In this document: positions 61,098 through 64,000 of the stretch, piece after piece
Numbering within the stretch: the first letter of the stretch is position 1
Layout: each line of letters opens with the position of its first letter
NCBI GenBank assembly: GCA_015655015.1
Contig: JAATFV010000253.1
Span: forward strand, 1-64,000
Direction: 5' to 3'
DNA: 64,000 nucleotides
Source of the DNA: Chitinophagales bacterium
GTDB taxonomy: Bacteria > Bacteroidota > Bacteroidia > Chitinophagales > Chitinophagaceae
Notes under the pieces: model-generated
What the model was told of the DNA's origin: nothing
What the model saw: only the letters and a program-made list of their open reading frames with translations
Databases searched by the model: none
Translations under genes and position numbers: made by a program

Positions 61098-61397
61098 TTA
61101 AGCTTTATGATCTTCCCTTTGTCTCTCGATATTCTTTTTCTGTATGTAATAATCCTTCAACACCAGCTGGAACATTTGCGTCTCCTCCAGATCACATAAT
61201 TTCCCTATCCTGAAAAGATCTTCCACAGTGAACTTCTCCACCTTACTTATTAATGCGGTAAAACGGTCCACTTTCTTTCCCAGGTCCGTTGCGACAACTG
61301 TTTTCGGAATGAATTCGAAAATATCGTTAAGAGTCTGTATTTTACCGTCATTGAACATTGTCCTGATAAGTTCATAACGACGATCACGCTTTATCAT
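61098..61397 (-). CDS. Conserved-looking 99-aa protein of unknown function
   Basis: A 99-aa, mostly helical and strongly charged protein. It begins MIKRDRRYELIRTMFNDGKI, continues with LNDIFEFIPKTVVATDLGKK and ends DYYIQKKNIERQREDHK. The pattern suggests a small DNA- or protein-binding helical protein, but no family is recognised. It has its own terminator directly downstream. The palindrome GCAATATTGC lies 4 bp before the ATG, and a 22-bp tandem repeat lies 60-150 bp upstream, so its regulation may be unusual. Confidence 0.7.
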   Translation of the reverse strand: MIKRDRRYELIRTMFNDGKIQTLNDIFEFIPKTVVATDLGKKVDRFTALISKVEKFTVEDLFRIGKLCDLEETQMFQLVLKDYYIQKKNIERQREDHKA

Positions 61398-61455
61398 GTT
61401 GCAATATTGCTAAAATATATGCCTCTAAGATCGCTTAGTCCCATCCGGTTATTTT

Positions 61456-61544
61456 TTACGCCCCGCTTCGCCTTTTTATTATACCCATTTTAGCTTTTTC
61501 CTATACCTCTTTTAGCCTTTTCTTACTCCCGTTTTGTCCTTTTT
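61456..61544. repeat. Imperfect 22-bp tandem repeat, four copies
   Basis: Units are at 61456-61478 (23 bp), 61479-61500, 61501-61522 and 61523-61544. The middle units read TTATACCCATTTTAGCTTTTTC and CTATACCTCTTTTAGCCTTTTC (given in two 22-bp forms differing at four positions); the outer two are more diverged but keep the TTA-C-CC-TTTT-CC-TTTT pattern. The period is about two helical turns. It lies upstream of the 99-aa gene. Confidence 0.6.
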
Positions 61545-61734
61545 TAAAAAATTTTCAGGTATCCCTAATAGTTACCCATCAAGCTTCAACAGACTGATTA
61601 CTAACATTGTTAGCAAATAACCTATCTCTCCCTCACGGTATTGTCTTTCAGAAATTAGCGGCAAATGCCCTTTTTAGCCTCCCCCATGCCCCAAAGGGCC
61701 GAAAATTCGCCCGATATAAAATTCATTCCCCATA

Positions 61735-61768
61735 AAAAAGGCCGCCTCAATATAAATTGAGGCGGCCT
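61735..61768 (-). terminator. Terminator downstream of the outer-membrane barrel gene
   Basis: A 13-bp perfect stem (AGGCCGCCTCAAT at 61739-61751 with its complement at 61756-61768) with a 4-nt loop is followed on the minus strand by six T residues. It lies about 280 bp after the stop of the barrel gene. Its stem core GCCGCCTCA also occurs in the terminator at 25803-25847. Confidence 0.7.
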
Positions 61769-62048
61769 CCCTGTTCAGGTTGTTTAGATCTCTCGAAAAT
61801 AGGAAAGGTATAGGCAATGGTTATGGAACTCAGGACTACAGTCTATATATCGGACTTAATGATCTTATCTTTATTTGCTAAATATCCCTTCATCAAGAGA
61901 TCGGGCATCTGGCGTTTAACCATAACCCCGATTCCCATATTCAAATAAAGGAAATAATTCCACACTAAGCTGAAAAGATCCCAATTAGTTATTTTAGAAA
62001 TCCGAATTTGTCCTCTTCTGCATCCCAATTTGTCCCTTCCCGGATCCA

Positions 62049-64000
62049 CTACCCCCCCCTTCTGCCACCGCCGCCGCCTCCGCGAAAACCACCGCCGCCG
62101 CGAAAACCGCCTCCTCCTCCCTCGCCGTCACCACCGCCACGGCGGCCCGGGAACACACCCGGCATCCTCTTTTGCTTCGGACCGGCAAAATTATTTAAAT
62201 TATAGGTGAAGGTCAGCATGACATAACGGGTAAGCACATTTGTCCGGGTATAAGATTCCGAACTGGATGACACCGATTTGCTCACAGCAACATTCTGATT
62301 CAACAGGTCGAACACGCTCAATCGCAACTCCCCGTTCTTCTTTTTAAATAGCTCCCTGGCAATGCTGGGACTCAACAAGGGTACATTCGCATTGTAAGCA
62401 GGCGAACTATTATTCGTATACGTATAGTCAAGGTCTGCCGCGATCAGCCATCCGTTATTGGTATACGCGGTTATCTCCGCAGATACCACTTCCGAGAATA
62501 CATTCAGGTCACCTTGCGATTTAGAAGACTGCGAGGGCGCCCCGGGCCGCTGGTTGATACTATACTGCGTCTTCGAGCTGAGGTTCATATCGAAGTTCTT
62601 TTTGAGATTCGTCGTCCAGGAGATCGTCTCGGACAGCCCGGTGTTCTTCGAATATACATGAGAGTATTCATTGTTAGCGGCATGCGTAGAATCCAGCGCC
62701 AACAGGGTCTGGCTCTGTGAATAGCTGATATTGCTGATGAAATTAAGATTGGACTTGGGGATCCTCAACGGCACCCCGTAATTAAAATAACCGGCGAGAT
62801 TATAGGTGCCGCCCAGGTTGACATAAGTACTCTGAGACCCTCCCTTTGAATTATAAAAAACAGCCGACTGAATATCGTTCACGATCGTGCTCGCATTGAT
62901 CGTAGCAAAGATCACATGCTGCGTTCCCGGATCGAAAGAAGTATACAACATCCGCAGACTATGGGTGAATTGCGGCCGCAGACCGGGATTTCCCTGCTGA
63001 TAGTTGATCTGATCAGTAGTGGTGGTCAGCGGCTGCAGCTGAGTAGCAGAGGGAGTCCCCGTCCTGCCGGTATAGTTCAGCCGGAAATGCCGGGTCCTGG
63101 AAATGAAATATTGAAAATTCACTGTAGGCGTCAGGTTCACATAATCATGCACGACCTGGATCCCTTTGGTGGTATTAAGGCTGTTGAAACCGGTGAACTG
63201 TACACCCGAGCCCATCGAAAAAGTATATTTTGGGTTCTGGACCCGGTAGTTCAGGGTGAAACGGTTGGAATGAGAAACAAACCGGTAGGAGTTGCTGAAC
63301 AGGCTGTCGAATTGCTTATACGCATGCAACGTATCGACATAATCATAGGTGTTGTTGTTCGATATGTTCTTCTGATAATTATAATTGTAGTTGAATTCCA
63401 GGATCTGATCCTTACCCACCGGCTCCGTATAGGATAAAGTCGGGCTGATCGAATAAGAATGCGCGGAATCCGTAGTATGCTGATTGAGCGTATCCACTCT
63501 GCCAAGCCGGTATAGATCATTGATGGCATAATTATTACTATATCCATTGCTGACATTGGCCGTACCATTCAGGTCCAGAGACAGTGTACGATATTTCTTA
63601 TCGAATCTGTGCCGGAGCTGGAGATTCGAACCATTGACATTGAATCCGCTGTTATACCCCGAAGATTGGTCCACCGAAGTATTGACAGGCGCGCCATGAT
63701 TATCCGCAGTCGACGAAAAAGACGAGCTGTGGGGAGTGCTGTTCTGAAAAGTAGCATTCGGACGGAAAACCAGGGAATTGTTACTGTCGATCTTTTGCTC
63801 CAGGTTCAGATAAATACGGTGATTTTCCCTCCGCTGAATACTCGACGAGTTTCCCGTAATGGTATTGGTAGAATCCTGATCAGCCTGGCCCTGAATGGTC
63901 TTGATGCTGCTGTCCTGCTGCTCAACGGCCACATGCTGGCTGTTAAAGAAATAACTTCCATAAACTTCTGTCTTCGGACCAAAGGAATTACGATAATTAG
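62049..64000 (-). CDS. Outer-membrane beta-barrel protein, C-terminal part, with glycine-rich tail
   Basis: The frame is open to the window edge, so the N-terminus lies outside; about 650 residues are visible. The sequence is a series of amphipathic strands rich in Asn, Ser, Thr and Tyr, for example FNYNYNYQKNISNNNTYDYV and FRLNYTGRTGTPSATQLQPL, as in the outer-membrane barrel family PF14905 found in Bacteroidota. The last strand is YVMLTFTYNLNNF. It is followed by an unusual 40-residue tail that is almost only Gly, Arg and Phe (GGGGGFRGGGGFRGG type). The GTG at 63932 is inside the frame and is not the start. Function is unknown. Confidence 0.85.
   Translation of the reverse strand, partial: NYRNSFGPKTEVYGSYFFNSQHVAVEQQDSSIKTIQGQADQDSTNTITGNSSSIQRRENHRIYLNLEQKIDSNNSLVFRPNATFQNSTPHSSSFSSTADNHGAPVNTSVDQSSGYNSGFNVNGSNLQLRHRFDKKYRTLSLDLNGTANVSNGYSNNYAINDLYRLGRVDTLNQHTTDSAHSYSISPTLSYTEPVGKDQILEFNYNYNYQKNISNNNTYDYVDTLHAYKQFDSLFSNSYRFVSHSNRFTLNYRVQNPKYTFSMGSGVQFTGFNSLNTTKGIQVVHDYVNLTPTVNFQYFISRTRHFRLNYTGRTGTPSATQLQPLTTTTDQINYQQGNPGLRPQFTHSLRMLYTSFDPGTQHVIFATINASTIVNDIQSAVFYNSKGGSQSTYVNLGGTYNLAGYFNYGVPLRIPKSNLNFISNISYSQSQTLLALDSTHAANNEYSHVYSKNTGLSETISWTTNLKKNFDMNLSSKTQYSINQRPGAPSQSSKSQGDLNVFSEVVSAEITAYTNNGWLIAADLDYTYTNNSSPAYNANVPLLSPSIARELFKKKNGELRLSVFDLLNQNVAVSKSVSSSSESYTRTNVLTRYVMLTFTYNLNNFAGPKQKRMPGVFPGRRGGGDGEGGGGGFRGGGGFRGGGGGGRRGG

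Larger units (their letters stand above)
61398..62048. other. 651-bp non-coding region
   Basis: Apart from the tandem repeat and the terminator listed separately, it holds the 13-nt palindrome CTAACATTGTTAG (61601-61613) and AT-rich sequence. A 68-codon frame at 61843-62049 begins with GTG at the end of the barrel gene and does not look like a protein. No other gene is visible. Confidence 0.5.

Noticed and set aside
61843..62049. 68-codon frame after the barrel gene
   Set aside because: It starts with GTG at the stop of the barrel gene, has no recognisable features, and lies in the 3' leader before the terminator.
1..64000. tRNA, rRNA, phage or IS elements
   Set aside because: I looked for tRNA arm motifs, transposase-like frames and integrases and saw none; a covariance-model search would be needed to exclude a short RNA gene.

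Overview
The window reads as chromosomal DNA of a Bacteroidota bacterium, most likely family Chitinophagaceae (Chitinophaga-like). The signs are SusC/SusD pairs with a sigma/FecR partner, Bacteroidota-type TonB proteins (EGRNKEYGAYDLRK near the N-terminus), a Gld-like ABC transporter, a short NuoG, a well-matched TTG-N19-TAnnTTTG promoter in front of nuoA, and moderate GC with little recognisable Shine-Dalgarno signal. No rRNA, tRNA, CRISPR array, phage or intact insertion sequence was seen.

Layout. 1-2.2 kb: the 3' end of a SusC receptor gene and its SusD lipoprotein gene, closed by a terminator. 2.4-4.8 kb: a large FtsX/MacB-type permease. 4.9-9.1 kb (minus): a TonB energy module, exbB-exbD-exbD-tonB-tonB, with a terminator between the two tonB paralogs. 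9.6-10.8 kb: a MacB-type permease. 10.9-11.65 kb: a repeat-rich non-coding island with an 18-bp tandem repeat nested inside inverted-repeat arms. 11.66-25.7 kb (minus): a complete 14-gene complex I operon nuoA-N with its own promoter and terminator, NuoG being the short form. 25.9-28.9 kb (minus): a small membrane protein, a PstS-like lipoprotein and a TPR protein. 29.2-31.1 kb (plus): a low-molecular-weight tyrosine phosphatase overlapping hisS.

31.1-37.0 kb (minus): an RND efflux system in which the permease and the outer-membrane factor are one 1552-codon frame, preceded by its adaptor gene. 37.1-39.4 kb: a small secreted unknown and a TPR protein. 39.4-50.2 kb (minus): ECF sigma factor, FecR anti-sigma, SusC with an STN signalling domain, SusD, then an ABC ATPase and a permease-GldG fusion closely spaced behind SusD. 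50.3-54.2 kb: a DUF4836-like secreted protein, two small unknowns and a PcaF-type thiolase.

54.5-61.0 kb is a DNA-damage island: dinD (plus), facing a minus-strand operon dnaE2-dinB-unknown 165-aa gene-SRAP (YedK/HMCES type). dnaE2 and dinB would copy past lesions, the SRAP protein would protect abasic sites, and the 165-aa protein is an undescribed companion. 61.1-64 kb: a 99-aa conserved-looking unknown, an AT-rich spacer with a 22-bp tandem repeat, and the 3' part of an outer-membrane beta-barrel protein with a glycine-rich tail that runs off the window.

The best candidates for new biology are the permease/outer-membrane-factor fusion, the 165-aa gene in the mutagenesis operon, the pair of similar hairpins before and inside dinD, and the two repeat-rich spacers.
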